40,490 nucleotides of DNA, taken from NCBI GenBank assembly GCA_947450255.1, contig CANFVA010000007.1, forward strand, positions 1 through 40,490, written 5' to 3'. Below are positions 26,374 through 35,823 of this stretch, piece by piece. The number at the start of each line of letters is the position of its first letter. Position 1 is the stretch's first letter. Source of the DNA: Comamonadaceae bacterium (lineage in GTDB: Bacteria > Pseudomonadota > Gammaproteobacteria > Burkholderiales > Burkholderiaceae_C). The translations under genes and the position numbers were made by a program. The notes under the pieces were generated by a model that saw only the letters and a program-made list of their open reading frames with translations, had not been told where the DNA came from and did no database searches.

Positions 26374-28149
26374 ATGACGACCGAACGCCCCCCCTCCCCA
26401 AGCCCCAAGTCCCTGACCGGTCTGATTCCTTTTTTGACACCCTACCGTGGCCGCATCGGCCTGGCCTTGTTCTTCTTGGTGATGGCAGCATCCGCTACGC
26501 TGGCATTTCCGGTGGCGCTGCGCATGCTGATCGACGGCGGCCTGGTCCGCGCCGACAAGGGCGAGCAAATGGTGGCCATGCGCGAGCACTTTGCACTTCT
26601 GTTTGGCGTGGCCAGCGCCTTGGGCATTTTTTCGGCGCTGCGCTTTTACATGGTGAGCTGGCTGGGCGAGCGGGTGACGGCCGATATCCGCAATGCGGTC
26701 TACCACCATGTGCTGCAACAAAGCCCCGAATTTTTTGAAACCACGCAGACGGGCGAAGTGCTTTCGCGCTTGTCCGCCGACACCACGCTGGTACAGACGG
26801 TGGTCGGCTCGTCGCTGAGCATGGGCCTGCGCAACGCGGTGTTGGGCCTGGGCGCTTTGAGCGTGCTGATCTGGACCAACCCGATTGTGATGTTGCAAGT
26901 GACGCTGGTGCTGGTCTTGATCGTAATGCCCAGCCTGTGGTTCGGGCGGCGGGTGCGCAAGCTGTCGCGCGCCAGCCAGGACCGCATTGCCGACTCCAGC
27001 GCCATCGCCGCTGAAGTACTCAACGCCATTCCCGTGGTGCAAAGCTATACCGCCGAGGGCCGCGAGTCGGAGCGTTTTAGCCGGTCCACCCGCAATGCCT
27101 TTGACACCGCCATTCGGCGCATCGGTGCGCGGTCCATCCTGGTGTGCTTCATCATCATCGCCACCTCGGCGGCGCTGCTCTGGGGCTTGTACCAGGGGAC
27201 GCAAGCGGTGGTCGCCGGACGTATTACGGCGGGCGATTTGGGGCAGACGGTGGTATACGTCATCTTGCTGGCCAGCGCGTTTGCGGTGCTGGGCGAGGTC
27301 TATGGCGACTTGCTGCGCGCCGCCGGCGCCACCGAGCGGCTGATGGAGTTGCTGCATACCCGTTCGCCCATCGCCTCACCGGTCCAACCAGTGGCCGCGC
27401 CCGTGGCACTAGCGGGCAGCGCGGTGCGCTTTGACGCCTTGCATTTCCATTACCCCTCGCGCCCCTTACAAGAAGCCTTGTCGGGCTTTTCGCTGGAGAT
27501 TGGCGCGGGACAAACCGTGGCCATCGTGGGCCCCAGCGGCGCAGGCAAAAGCACGGTATTTCAGTTGCTGCTGCGCTTTTACGACCCGCAGTCCGGCCGC
27601 ATCACCCTCGATGGCGTCGCTACCCACGACATGGCACTGTCGGACTTGCGGGCGCGCATTGGCATCGTGCCGCAGGATGCGGTGATTTTTTCTAACAGCG
27701 CCCTCGAAAACATTCGCTACGGCAAGCCCAGCGCCAGCGATGAGGAAGTGCGCCAAGCCGCCCAAGCCGCGTTTGCAGATGACTTTATTAAGGACTTGCC
27801 GCAAGGCTATGACACTTTTTTGGGCGAACGCGGACTGCGCTTGTCTGGCGGGCAGCGCCAGCGCATTGCGATTGCGCGCGCCATGCTGAAAAACCCGCCA
27901 CTGTTGCTGCTGGACGAAGCCACCAGCGCGCTGGATGCAGAAAGCGAACGCATGGTGCAAGCCGCCCTCGAATCGGCCATGCGCAACCGCACCACCTTGG
28001 TAGTGGCCCACCGGCTGGCCACGGTGCAAAAAGCGGACTTGATCGTGGTGCTGGACAAAGGCCGCTTGGTGGAACAAGGCACGCATGCGCAATTGGTCGC
28101 CCGCGGCGGCGTCTATGCCGGCCTGGCGGCGCTGCAATTTAACGTGTAG
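26374..28149 (+). CDS. ABC exporter, ABCB/MsbA-like (fused permease and ATPase)
   Basis: A 591-residue half-transporter in the inner membrane that would work as a homodimer. Six membrane helices occupy about residues 20-300 (LTPYRGRIGLALFFLVMAAS and onward). The ATPase has Walker A GPSGAGKST (about 386-394), signature LSGGQRQRIAIARA (from 490), Walker B LLLLDEATSALD (from 510) and the switch histidine in VVAHRLATVQKAD. The substrate cannot be told; family members export lipids, drugs or peptides. I start at ATG 26374 (MTTERPPSP), since the frame upstream to a TTG at 26278 encodes an unlikely Pro/Gly/Arg-rich leader. Its stop is only 5 bases from the convergent DUF1178 gene. It is not closely similar to the two PrtD-type exporters and is unlikely to belong to the secretion cassette. 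Confidence 0.9.
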   Translation: MTTERPPSPSPKSLTGLIPFLTPYRGRIGLALFFLVMAASATLAFPVALRMLIDGGLVRADKGEQMVAMREHFALLFGVASALGIFSALRFYMVSWLGERVTADIRNAVYHHVLQQSPEFFETTQTGEVLSRLSADTTLVQTVVGSSLSMGLRNAVLGLGALSVLIWTNPIVMLQVTLVLVLIVMPSLWFGRRVRKLSRASQDRIADSSAIAAEVLNAIPVVQSYTAEGRESERFSRSTRNAFDTAIRRIGARSILVCFIIIATSAALLWGLYQGTQAVVAGRITAGDLGQTVVYVILLASAFAVLGEVYGDLLRAAGATERLMELLHTRSPIASPVQPVAAPVALAGSAVRFDALHFHYPSRPLQEALSGFSLEIGAGQTVAIVGPSGAGKSTVFQLLLRFYDPQSGRITLDGVATHDMALSDLRARIGIVPQDAVIFSNSALENIRYGKPSASDEEVRQAAQAAFADDFIKDLPQGYDTFLGERGLRLSGGQRQRIAIARAMLKNPPLLLLDEATSALDAESERMVQAALESAMRNRTTLVVAHRLATVQKADLIVVLDKGRLVEQGTHAQLVARGGVYAGLAALQFNV

Positions 28150-28154
28150 CCAGA

Positions 28155-28631
28155 CTACTGCAAAGGCCCTTTCAGCGCCTCGGGCAGCGCAAAGGGCAAA
28201 ACGCCTATGCCCTCCTCGATCAGCGCGCGCGCTTCGCGGGCGCTGGCTTGGCCGCGGATGCCGCGCTCGGGGGCTTCGCCGTAATGGATTTTGCGGGCCT
28301 CTTCGGCAAAGTTCTGGCCCACATCGGTGGTGTTGGCCATCAATTGGCGGCCAATTTCCATCCACAGCTTGGCCATATTCGCGCCTTGCGGGCCAGCAAG
28401 GGCCAAAGCTTTGTCGTCTTCTTCAGACCGTTCGGGCCCGTCAGACGGCTTAGGCGGTGCGGCATGCGACAAATTCAGGCGCGGCGCGCTCAGTTTTTTG
28501 CTGATACGGGCGTCGCCACACAAAGGGCATTGCACTAGCGCACGCGACTGTTGCGATTGATAGTCATCCTCCGACCCAAACCAGCCTTCAAAGCCGTGGC
28601 CCTGGGCGCATTGCAAGTCCAGCACTTTCAT
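28155..28631 (-). CDS. DUF1178 family protein
   Basis: A 158-residue cytoplasmic protein of unknown function. It begins MKVLDLQCAQGHGFEGWF and has a zinc-ribbon-like set of ligands: Cys8, His12 and the pair CPLC (35-38). The middle is charged and low in complexity; the C-terminal half has the conserved GQNFAEEARKIHYGEAPERGIRGQA stretch in part (NFAEEARKIHYGEAPERGIR). The ATG at 28631 overlaps the NUDIX stop as ATGA, so it is translationally coupled to that gene. Zinc binding is inferred from the Cys pattern. Confidence 0.85.
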   Translation of the reverse strand: MKVLDLQCAQGHGFEGWFGSEDDYQSQQSRALVQCPLCGDARISKKLSAPRLNLSHAAPPKPSDGPERSEEDDKALALAGPQGANMAKLWMEIGRQLMANTTDVGQNFAEEARKIHYGEAPERGIRGQASAREARALIEEGIGVLPFALPEALKGPLQ

Positions 28632-29248
28632 GGCCTGTCCTGCCAGGCCAGCGGCCAGGCGCCGCTGAGGTAGTTTTGCAGCCACAAGGCGCCCGTCAGG
28701 GTCTTCGCATCGGTGATGCGGCCATCGCGGCACCAGTCAAAAAATTCGTCTGTGCTGGCACTCAATACGTCTAAAAATTCTCCGGCGTCCAATTGGCGCG
28801 GCCCGGCCTGCAAGCCTTTGGCAAACCAGATGTCTATGTACTCGGTGGAATACGAGATGCAAGGATGCAACACCCCAGCATGCGCCCACTGGGTGGCGGT
28901 GTAGCCGGTCTCTTCGCGCAGTTCGCGCTGGGCACACAGCAGCAAATCTTCCTGGCCATCGCGCTTGCCGGCAGGAAACTCAATCATCACCTGGCCCACC
29001 GGATAGCGGAATTGGCGCTCCAGCACGATGCGCGTGTTGCCCTCTGCGTCCGTGAACAGCGGGATGACCATGACCGCACCCGGATGGACGATGTATTCAC
29101 GGAACGAATTACTTCCGTCGGGCAGCGTTACCTGGTCGCTAAAGACTTGCAAAAAGCGTCCCGACAAGATTTTTTCGCTACGCTGGCGCAACTCTCGCAA
29201 GCCTGCATCGGACTGGGGGAAAGCACTTTTTGCTGTCAGCGTGGGCAT
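28628..29248 (-). CDS. NUDIX hydrolase, ADP-ribose pyrophosphatase-like
   Basis: A 206-residue cytoplasmic enzyme. The Nudix box G-x5-E-x7-R-E-U-x-E-E-x-G-U is complete, running from Gly94 through Glu100, Arg108-Glu109 and Glu112-Glu113 to Gly115. Upstream features REYIVHPGAVMVIPL and LERQFRYPVGQVMIEFPAG are typical of ADP-ribose (and related NDP-sugar) pyrophosphatases, which split the diphosphate with magnesium. Exact substrate is not proven. It starts 34 bases after the nuoN stop with no terminator seen, so it may be read through from the complex I operon. A link with NAD turnover fits that position. Confidence 0.9.
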   Translation of the reverse strand: MPTLTAKSAFPQSDAGLRELRQRSEKILSGRFLQVFSDQVTLPDGSNSFREYIVHPGAVMVIPLFTDAEGNTRIVLERQFRYPVGQVMIEFPAGKRDGQEDLLLCAQRELREETGYTATQWAHAGVLHPCISYSTEYIDIWFAKGLQAGPRQLDAGEFLDVLSASTDEFFDWCRDGRITDAKTLTGALWLQNYLSGAWPLAWQDRP

Positions 29249-29282
29249 AGCGTTCTACCCGCTTAGGGAAAAGTAGTGGCGC

Positions 29283-30770
29283 TCAAGTGCCGAGCATCTG
29301 CAACACCGACTGCGCGGACAAGGCCATCAGGCCCGCCGGGAAGATGCCCAGCAGCAGCACCAAGGCGCCGTTGAGCGCCAGCACCATGCACACATCGGCG
29401 CCGGCCACTACTTCGCTTGCCGTAATCGGCGCATCGAAGTACATGACCTTGACCAAGCGCAGGTAGTAAAAGGCGCCCACCAAAGACATCAGCACCGCGA
29501 ACACAGCCAGCCCGATGTGCATAGCCTGGCCCGATGCGATCAGTGCTTGCAACACCGACAACTTGGCATAAAAGCCCACCAGCGGCGGGATGCCAGCCAT
29601 CGAGAACATACAAGCTGCCATCACACCAGCATACAGCGGGCTGCGCTGGTTCAGGCCAGCAAAATCGGCAATCTCTTCGCTCTCAAATCCCTCGCGCGAG
29701 AGCAGCATGATGACGCCGAAAGCCGCCAGCGTGGTCAGCACATAGCTGAGGACATAAAACATGGCCGAGCTATAGGCGTTGGCGGTGGAGACGGTATTTC
29801 CGTTGATCACGCCCGAAAAAATACCGATAAGCACAAATCCCATTTGCGCAATGGTGGAAAACGCCAACATGCGCTTGACGTTGGTTTGTGCAATCGCCGC
29901 AAAGTTACCGATGAAGAGTGACGCGACCGACAACAGCATCAGCATTTGCTGCCAGTCGATGGCTAGCGGCAACATGCCCTCCACCAGCAAGCGCATGGTG
30001 ATGGCAAAGGCCGCGAGCTTGGGTGCCCCGCCAATCATCAACGTGACCGCCGTAGGCGCGCCTTGGTAGACATCGGGAATCCACATATGGAAAGGCACCA
30101 CACCCAGCTTGAACGCCAGGCCGGCGACGATGAACACCAGGCCAAAAACCAGCACCTGGTGGCGTACATGGCCAGTGGAAATCGCGCTAAACACTTCGTT
30201 GATATCCAGCGAGCCGGTAGCACCGTACAACATGGACATGCCATACAACAAAAAGCCCGAGGCCATGGCGCCGAGTACAAAATACTTCATCGCCGCTTCA
30301 ACCGCCTGGGCGTGGTCGCGCCGCAGTGCCACCAAGGCATAGCTCGAAAGCGTGAGCAACTCCAGGCCCATGTAGATGATCAGGAAGTTATTGCCCGAAA
30401 TCATGATGAACATGCCCAGCAGCGCGAACATGGACAGGGTGAACAATTCGCCCCCGCGCAGCATGTCCCGCGCGCCGGCATAGGGACGGCCATAGACCAA
30501 GGTGACCATCACCGCGATAGTGGCAAAACACTTGAGCCAACCGGCCATGGTGTCGGCCACCACCATATTGCCAAAGCCGTAGAGCGTAAGGCCGGTGCTG
30601 GCAAAGAAGCCTTCGATCAGCGCAACCGCGCCCAGCGTGATAAGCGTCAGCGCGTAGGTGTAGCCGCGCAGCGGGCCTTGGGGACGCAGGTCCAGCAAAG
30701 CAATCGCGCAGGCCATGGCCAGCAGCAGTGCTTCAGGGAATATAGCGATCCAGCTGATTTGGTCGATCAT
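29283..30770 (-). CDS. nuoN: NADH-quinone oxidoreductase subunit N
   Basis: Antiporter-like membrane subunit of complex I, one of three (with L and M) thought to carry protons. The 495 residues form about 14 helices. Conserved features include SSYALVALRRDHAQAVEAAMKYF in part (ALVALRRDHAQAVEAAMKYF), the FKLGVVPFHMWIPDVY motif with its key Lys, and NVKRMLAFSTIAQMGF. It is the last nuo gene, 24 bases after nuoM. In several Burkholderiales I recall a small DUF2818 gene between nuoN and the NUDIX gene; only 34 bases are found here, so it is absent. Confidence 0.97.
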   Translation of the reverse strand: MIDQISWIAIFPEALLLAMACAIALLDLRPQGPLRGYTYALTLITLGAVALIEGFFASTGLTLYGFGNMVVADTMAGWLKCFATIAVMVTLVYGRPYAGARDMLRGGELFTLSMFALLGMFIMISGNNFLIIYMGLELLTLSSYALVALRRDHAQAVEAAMKYFVLGAMASGFLLYGMSMLYGATGSLDINEVFSAISTGHVRHQVLVFGLVFIVAGLAFKLGVVPFHMWIPDVYQGAPTAVTLMIGGAPKLAAFAITMRLLVEGMLPLAIDWQQMLMLLSVASLFIGNFAAIAQTNVKRMLAFSTIAQMGFVLIGIFSGVINGNTVSTANAYSSAMFYVLSYVLTTLAAFGVIMLLSREGFESEEIADFAGLNQRSPLYAGVMAACMFSMAGIPPLVGFYAKLSVLQALIASGQAMHIGLAVFAVLMSLVGAFYYLRLVKVMYFDAPITASEVVAGADVCMVLALNGALVLLLGIFPAGLMALSAQSVLQMLGT

Positions 30771-30794
30771 GGTGTGTTTCTCAATTGACAGCCA

Positions 30795-32270
30795 TCAATG
30801 CAGCTTGGACTGGGCCACGTGCTGCAGCAGACCGGCCACCGAGGCGTCCATCACATCGGTAAAGGGTTTGGGGTTGATGCCCATATAAAGCACCGCAACG
30901 GCCAATAGGGCCAGCATGACAAATTCACGCGCATTGATGTCTTGCAGTTCTTGCACGTGGTGATTGGTGACCGGACCCAAGTAGACGCGCTTGAACATCC
31001 ACAAAGTGTAGGCAGCGCCAAATATGAGCGCACTGGCCGAGGCCATGCCAATCCAGAAATTAAACTTGACCGCCGCCAAAATCACCATCCACTCGCCCAC
31101 AAAGCCTGCGGTGCCGGGCAAGCCGCAATTGGCCATGGCAAAGAGCAAGGCAAAAGCAGCAAAGCGCGGCATGGTGTTGACCACGCCGCCGTAGCTGGCG
31201 ATTTCGCGCGAATGCACACGGTCATACAGCACGCCGATGGACAAAAACATGGCACCCGATACGAAGCCGTGCGCAATCATTTGCACAATGCCACCGGCCA
31301 TACCCAGGTCGTTAAAAATGAAAAAGCCTAGCGTGACAAAACCCATGTGCGCCACGGAAGAGTAGGCAACGAGCTTTTTCATGTCCTGCTGCACCATGGC
31401 CACCAAGCCAACATACACCACCGCCACCAAGGACAGCGTAATCATCAGGCCCGCCCATTCGTGCGCGGCATCGGGGGCAATGGGCAACGAGAAGCGCAGA
31501 AAGCCGTAAGCCCCCAACTTGAGCATGATGGCCGCCAGCACCGCCGAGCCGCCGGTGGGCGCCTCCACGTGGACATCGGGCAACCAGGTATGCACCGGCC
31601 ACATCGGCACCTTGACTGCAAAGGCCGCAAAGAGGGCAAAGAAGATGGCCGTCTGCTCGGCCCGCTCCAAAGGCAACGCATGCCAGGTGGCGATGTCAAA
31701 GCTGCCGTTGGAGGTGATGTACAGGTAAATCAGCGCAACCAAAGTCAGCAGTGAACCGAGCAAGGTGTAGAGAAAAAACTTAAAGGCCGCATAAATTTTG
31801 TTGGGGCCACCCCAGATACCGATGATGAGGTACATGGGTATCAGCGTGGCTTCGAAAAACACGTAAAACAAGAGCCCGTCCAAAGCGCAGAACACGCCGA
31901 TCATCAGCCCCGACAAAATCAGGAAGGCAGCCATGTACTGGCTGACTTTGTGGGTGATCACTTCCCAACCAGCGATGACCACCACCACATTGATAAAGGC
32001 CGTCAACATCACAAACCAAAACGAGATGCCGTCCACGCCCAGGTGGTAATTGACGTTGAAGCGCTCGATCCACATGCTGTTCTCGACAAACTGCATGTCA
32101 GCGGTGCCCAACTGGAAGCCCGAGTACAAAGGCAAGGTCACCAGAAAACCAGCCACAGCGCCGATCAGCGCTACCCAGCGTACCGCCCCTGCCTGGTCGT
32201 CCCGGCCCAGCGCCAGCAGCACTACGCCGAAAACAATCGGCGTCCAAATAACAAGGCTCAACAATCCCAT
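30795..32270 (-). CDS. nuoM: NADH-quinone oxidoreductase subunit M
   Basis: Antiporter-like proton-channel subunit of complex I, 491 residues and about 14 helices. Hallmarks are the quinone/proton region YHLGVDGISFWFVMLTAF, the glutamate-bearing GLLFYVFFEATLIPMYL, VKVPMWPVHTWLPDVHVEAP with the conserved Lys, and MKKLVAYSSVAHMGFVTLG. The ATG at 32270 is 13 bases after the nuoL stop. The length is normal and no key residue seems lost. Confidence 0.97.
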   Translation of the reverse strand: MGLLSLVIWTPIVFGVVLLALGRDDQAGAVRWVALIGAVAGFLVTLPLYSGFQLGTADMQFVENSMWIERFNVNYHLGVDGISFWFVMLTAFINVVVVIAGWEVITHKVSQYMAAFLILSGLMIGVFCALDGLLFYVFFEATLIPMYLIIGIWGGPNKIYAAFKFFLYTLLGSLLTLVALIYLYITSNGSFDIATWHALPLERAEQTAIFFALFAAFAVKVPMWPVHTWLPDVHVEAPTGGSAVLAAIMLKLGAYGFLRFSLPIAPDAAHEWAGLMITLSLVAVVYVGLVAMVQQDMKKLVAYSSVAHMGFVTLGFFIFNDLGMAGGIVQMIAHGFVSGAMFLSIGVLYDRVHSREIASYGGVVNTMPRFAAFALLFAMANCGLPGTAGFVGEWMVILAAVKFNFWIGMASASALIFGAAYTLWMFKRVYLGPVTNHHVQELQDINAREFVMLALLAVAVLYMGINPKPFTDVMDASVAGLLQHVAQSKLH

Positions 32271-32283
32271 TTTTATTCTTCCC

Positions 32284-34308
32284 TTATTTGTTGAGCCAGA
32301 CGAAGTAGGTCATGAGCACAAAAATGCCCAGGATCATGACCAGCGCATAGTGGTACAGATAGCCCGACTGCAAGCCGCGCACCCGCTTGGACACCCAGCC
32401 CACCAGCCTCCAGGAGCCGTTGACGAAGAAGCCATCGATGATGGCGCGGTCGCCGCCCTGCCACAAGCCCGTGCCCAAAAGACGCGCACCGCGCGCCAAG
32501 ACGTTTTCATTGATCCAGTCCATGTAGTACTTGTTTTCCAACAGGACCACGATGGGACGCAGGCCGCGCCCGATGGCCGCAGGCACAGCCGGGTTGATCA
32601 GGTACATATACCAAGCGGTGACAACACCGCCCAGCGCCAACCAGAACGGCGCAGAACTGAACGCATGCAAGGCCATGGCCACGGGGCCGTGAAAAGCTTC
32701 TTGCAATTCCTTCATCGCATGGTGGCGCGTGGCGTCCACCACGATGGCGTCTTTGAAGAATTCGCCAAACAACATGGGCTCTATGGTCATGAAACCGATG
32801 ACGACCGAGGGAATCGCCAACAGCACCAGCGGCAGCCACACCACCCAGGGTGACTCATGCGGGCTGTGGTCGTGGTGGTTGTTATGGCCGTGGTCATCGT
32901 CGCCGTGGTGCGCATCCGGGTTCTGGTCGTAGCGCTCTTGGCCGTGGAAGACCAAAAAATACATGCGGAAAGAATAAAACGCGGTCACGAACACGCCGGC
33001 CAACACCGCAAAATGCGCAAAGCCAGCGGCTGGCAAATGGCTTTCGGCAACCGCTTCGATGATGCTGTCTTTGGAATAGAAACCTGCAAAAAACGGGGTA
33101 CCAATCAAGGCCAGCGAACCGAGCAAAGAGGTGATCCAGGTAATCGGCATGTACTTGCGCACGCCGCCCATCCAGCGGATGTCCTGGTTGTGGTGCATGC
33201 CGATGATGACCGAGCCTGCGCCCAAGAACAACAAGGCTTTGAAGAAGGCATGCGTCATCAAATGGAATACCGCCACCGAATACGCCGAAGCGCCCAAGGC
33301 TACCGTCATATAACCCAGCTGCGACAGCGTGGAATACGCAACGACACGTTTGATGTCATTTTGGATGATGCCCAAAAAACCCATGAACAAGGCAGTGATG
33401 GCGCCAATCAGCATCACCAGATTGAGCGCAGTATCCGACAGCTCAAACAGCGGCGACATACGTGCCACCATAAAGATGCCCGCGGTCACCATGGTCGCGG
33501 CATGGATGAGCGCGGAGATCGGCGTGGGGCCTTCCATGGAGTCGGGCAACCAGACATGCAAAGGGAACTGCGCCGATTTGCCCATGGCGCCAACAAACAA
33601 ACAAATGCAAGCGACCGTCAGCAGCATCCAGCTGGTGCCGGGCAAAGTCAGCGCTGCCAGTTCGGGGGCTTTGCTAAAAATCTCTGCGTAATGGAGCGTA
33701 CCGGCGAATGCGGCGATCAGGCCAATCCCCAAGATAAAGCCAAAGTCGCCCACGCGGTTGACCAAAAAGGCTTTCATGTTCGCAAAAATAGCGCTGGGTT
33801 TGTTGTACCAAAAACCGATCAGCAAATAGGACACCAGGCCCACCGCCTCCCAACCGAAGAAAAGCTGCAAGAGGTTGTTGCTCATGACCAGCATCAGCAT
33901 GGAGAAGGTGAACAGCGAGATATAGGCAAAAAAGCGGTTGTAGCCCTCGTCCTCGTCCATATAGCCGATGGTGTAAATGTGCACCATGAGCGAGACGAAC
34001 GTAACCACGCACATCATCATGGCGGTCAGGCCATCGACCAAAAAGCCGATTTCCATCTTCAGGTCACCCACCACCATCCAGGTGTAAAGCGTTTCATTGA
34101 GTCGCGCACCGCTTTGGACGACGGCTTGCAGTGTGAGCGCGGAAATCACGAAAGAGATCAGCACCCCGGCAATCGTCAGGCTGTGCGTCAGCGTGCGCCC
34201 GATGCGGTTGCCGCCGAACTGGGTACCGAAAATGCCGGCCACCAGTGCGCCGACCAAGGGGGCCAGGGGCACGATTAGCAGCGTGGCTGCGTTGAGACTT
34301 GCTTGCAT
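32284..34308 (-). CDS. nuoL: NADH-quinone oxidoreductase subunit L
   Basis: Largest antiporter-like subunit of complex I, 674 residues, placed at the far end of the membrane arm and carrying the long lateral helix at its C-terminus. Motifs include FLVDGLTAMMMCVVTFVSLMVH, FFGWEAVGLVSYLLIGFWY, MGKSAQFPLHVWLPDSMEGP and NDIKRVVAYSTLSQLGYM. Between about residues 465 and 486 a loop is packed with histidine and aspartate (HHGDDDHGHNNHHDH), an embellishment that may bind metal or simply be a flexible polar loop. The start ATG at 34308 lies 7 bases after the nuoK stop. Confidence 0.97.
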   Translation of the reverse strand: MQASLNAATLLIVPLAPLVGALVAGIFGTQFGGNRIGRTLTHSLTIAGVLISFVISALTLQAVVQSGARLNETLYTWMVVGDLKMEIGFLVDGLTAMMMCVVTFVSLMVHIYTIGYMDEDEGYNRFFAYISLFTFSMLMLVMSNNLLQLFFGWEAVGLVSYLLIGFWYNKPSAIFANMKAFLVNRVGDFGFILGIGLIAAFAGTLHYAEIFSKAPELAALTLPGTSWMLLTVACICLFVGAMGKSAQFPLHVWLPDSMEGPTPISALIHAATMVTAGIFMVARMSPLFELSDTALNLVMLIGAITALFMGFLGIIQNDIKRVVAYSTLSQLGYMTVALGASAYSVAVFHLMTHAFFKALLFLGAGSVIIGMHHNQDIRWMGGVRKYMPITWITSLLGSLALIGTPFFAGFYSKDSIIEAVAESHLPAAGFAHFAVLAGVFVTAFYSFRMYFLVFHGQERYDQNPDAHHGDDDHGHNNHHDHSPHESPWVVWLPLVLLAIPSVVIGFMTIEPMLFGEFFKDAIVVDATRHHAMKELQEAFHGPVAMALHAFSSAPFWLALGGVVTAWYMYLINPAVPAAIGRGLRPIVVLLENKYYMDWINENVLARGARLLGTGLWQGGDRAIIDGFFVNGSWRLVGWVSKRVRGLQSGYLYHYALVMILGIFVLMTYFVWLNK

Positions 34309-34315
34309 CGTTGTC

Positions 34316-34630
34316 TTAGCCCTTGAGCGTATTGAGTTCGTCCACGCTGATGCTGGATTTGGCCCTGAACAAGAGCACCAAAATGGCCAGACCGATGGCC
34401 GACTCGGCAGCGGCCACCGTCAGGATAAAAAACACAAATACCTGGCCGTGCATATCGTTGAGGTAGTGCGAGAAGGCGACAAAGTTGGTATTGACCGCCA
34501 GTAGCATCAGCTCGATCGCCATCAACAGCACGATCAGGTTGCGGCGGTTCAAAAAGATACCGACTACCGAGAGCGCAAACAACATCGCGCCCAGGGATAA
34601 AAAGTGGCCCAGTGTCAGGGTATTCATCAT
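34316..34630 (-). CDS. nuoK: NADH-quinone oxidoreductase subunit K
   Basis: Small complex I membrane subunit, 104 residues and three helices, homologous to mitochondrial ND4L. It has the expected [20 protein letters not shown] start, the glutamate within [13 protein letters not shown], a second conserved glutamate in [13 protein letters not shown], and ends VDELNTLKG. The ATG at 34630 overlaps the nuoJ stop as ATGA; a second Met directly follows and could also serve as start. Confidence 0.97.
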   Translation of the reverse strand: MMNTLTLGHFLSLGAMLFALSVVGIFLNRRNLIVLLMAIELMLLAVNTNFVAFSHYLNDMHGQVFVFFILTVAAAESAIGLAILVLLFRAKSSISVDELNTLKG

Positions 34631-35274
34631 GCTTTGGTCTCCGGTGAGGCAGCAGCCTCGGCAGGCGCAGGCGCTTCTTGCGTGGCGTCCATCTTGAGCA
34701 CCGTCATGCGGTCTTGGGCCTTGACACGCACTTGGTCGCCAGGGCTGACGTACTTGCTGTCCTTGCGCGCCCGCAGCGTCAGGGCAATCGCGGCAATCAT
34801 GGCCACCAGCAATATTGCAGCGGCAATTTCCAACGGGTACAGGTATTCGGTATAGAGCAACTTGCCCAATTGCTGGGTGTTGGTCGGGCCACCCACCAAG
34901 TTATTTGCCGCTGCCGGGTCATCGACGACGCGAAATCCGCCCAGTAACACGCCTGCCATCTCCAGCGCTATGACCACGCCTACCGTAGCGGCCAGTGGAA
35001 AGTGGTTCCAAAAACCAGCGCGCAGATTTTCGACATTGATGTCCATCATCATCACCACGAACAGAAACAGCACCATCACCGCGCCGACATACACCAGCAC
35101 CAAGGTGATAGACAGGAACTCGGCCTTGAGCAGCATCCAGATCATCGCGGCCTGGAAAAAGGTGAGCACCAAAAACAAAGCGGCATGCACCGGATTGCGG
35201 GCGGTAATCACCCGAAACGCCGCTATCAGCAAGACCGCCGAAAAGGCGTAAAACAGACCGGTGGTAACACTCAT
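34627..35274 (-). CDS. nuoJ: NADH-quinone oxidoreductase subunit J
   Basis: Membrane subunit of complex I, homologous to ND6, 215 residues. Five helices fill the first 165 residues ([33 protein letters not shown] region, then [20 protein letters not shown]). The C-terminal 45 residues form a soluble Ala/Pro/Glu-rich tail ([17 protein letters not shown]) that is likely disordered. It starts 24 bases after nuoI and overlaps nuoK. Confidence 0.96.
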   Translation of the reverse strand: MSVTTGLFYAFSAVLLIAAFRVITARNPVHAALFLVLTFFQAAMIWMLLKAEFLSITLVLVYVGAVMVLFLFVVMMMDINVENLRAGFWNHFPLAATVGVVIALEMAGVLLGGFRVVDDPAAANNLVGGPTNTQQLGKLLYTEYLYPLEIAAAILLVAMIAAIALTLRARKDSKYVSPGDQVRVKAQDRMTVLKMDATQEAPAPAEAAASPETKA

Positions 35275-35298
35275 GGTGGCAATCTTTCTTGCAGGCGC

Positions 35299-35814
35299 TT
35301 AGCGGTACTTGGCATCGGCCTGCTTGGCTGCAGCGATCTCGGTTTCGTAGCGGTCACCCACTGCCAGCAGCATGTCTTTGGTGAAATAAAGGTCACCCCG
35401 TTTTTCACCGTGGTATTCCAGGATATGCGTCTCGACAATCGAATCGACCGGGCAGCTCTCTTCGCAAAAACCACAAAAAATGCACTTGGTCAGGTCGATG
35501 TCGTAGCGCGTGGTACGGCGCGAGCCGTCTTCGCGCACATCCGATTCGATGGTGATCGCCATCGCGGGGCACACCGCCTCGCAGAGTTTGCAGGCGATGC
35601 AACGCTCTTCGCCGTTTTCGTAGCGGCGTAGCGCGTGCAGGCCGCGAAAGCGCGGCGACAAAGGCGTTTTTTCTTCCGGAAACTGCATCGTAAATTTTTT
35701 GCGGAAGGCGTAGCGCATGGTTAGCGCCATGCCTTTAAACAGCTCGATCAGCAAAAAGCTCAGCAAAAAGTCTTTGAGCGAAAAGGCAGCGGGCTTGTAA
35801 GCAATACTTGGCAT
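35299..35814 (-). CDS. nuoI: NADH-quinone oxidoreductase subunit I
   Basis: Peripheral-arm ferredoxin-like subunit, 171 residues, that carries the two 4Fe-4S clusters (N6a and N6b) passing electrons toward the quinone site. The first motif [11 protein letters not shown] uses Cys72, 75, 78 and 82; the second [11 protein letters not shown] uses Cys111, 114, 117 and 121, each followed by Pro. An amphipathic N-terminal region ([20 protein letters not shown]) lies against the membrane. It begins 9 bases after nuoH. Confidence 0.97.
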   Translation of the reverse strand: MPSIAYKPAAFSLKDFLLSFLLIELFKGMALTMRYAFRKKFTMQFPEEKTPLSPRFRGLHALRRYENGEERCIACKLCEAVCPAMAITIESDVREDGSRRTTRYDIDLTKCIFCGFCEESCPVDSIVETHILEYHGEKRGDLYFTKDMLLAVGDRYETEIAAAKQADAKYR

Positions 35815-35823
35815 GTCTGTCTC

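Noticed and set aside
26152-27357. Open frame of 401 codons on the minus strand
   Set aside because: Antisense to the ABC exporter over most of its length and made of Gln/His/Arg-rich text.
32857-34278. Open frame of 473 codons on the plus strand
   Set aside because: Fully antisense to nuoL, rich in His, Gln and Arg without pattern; not a gene.
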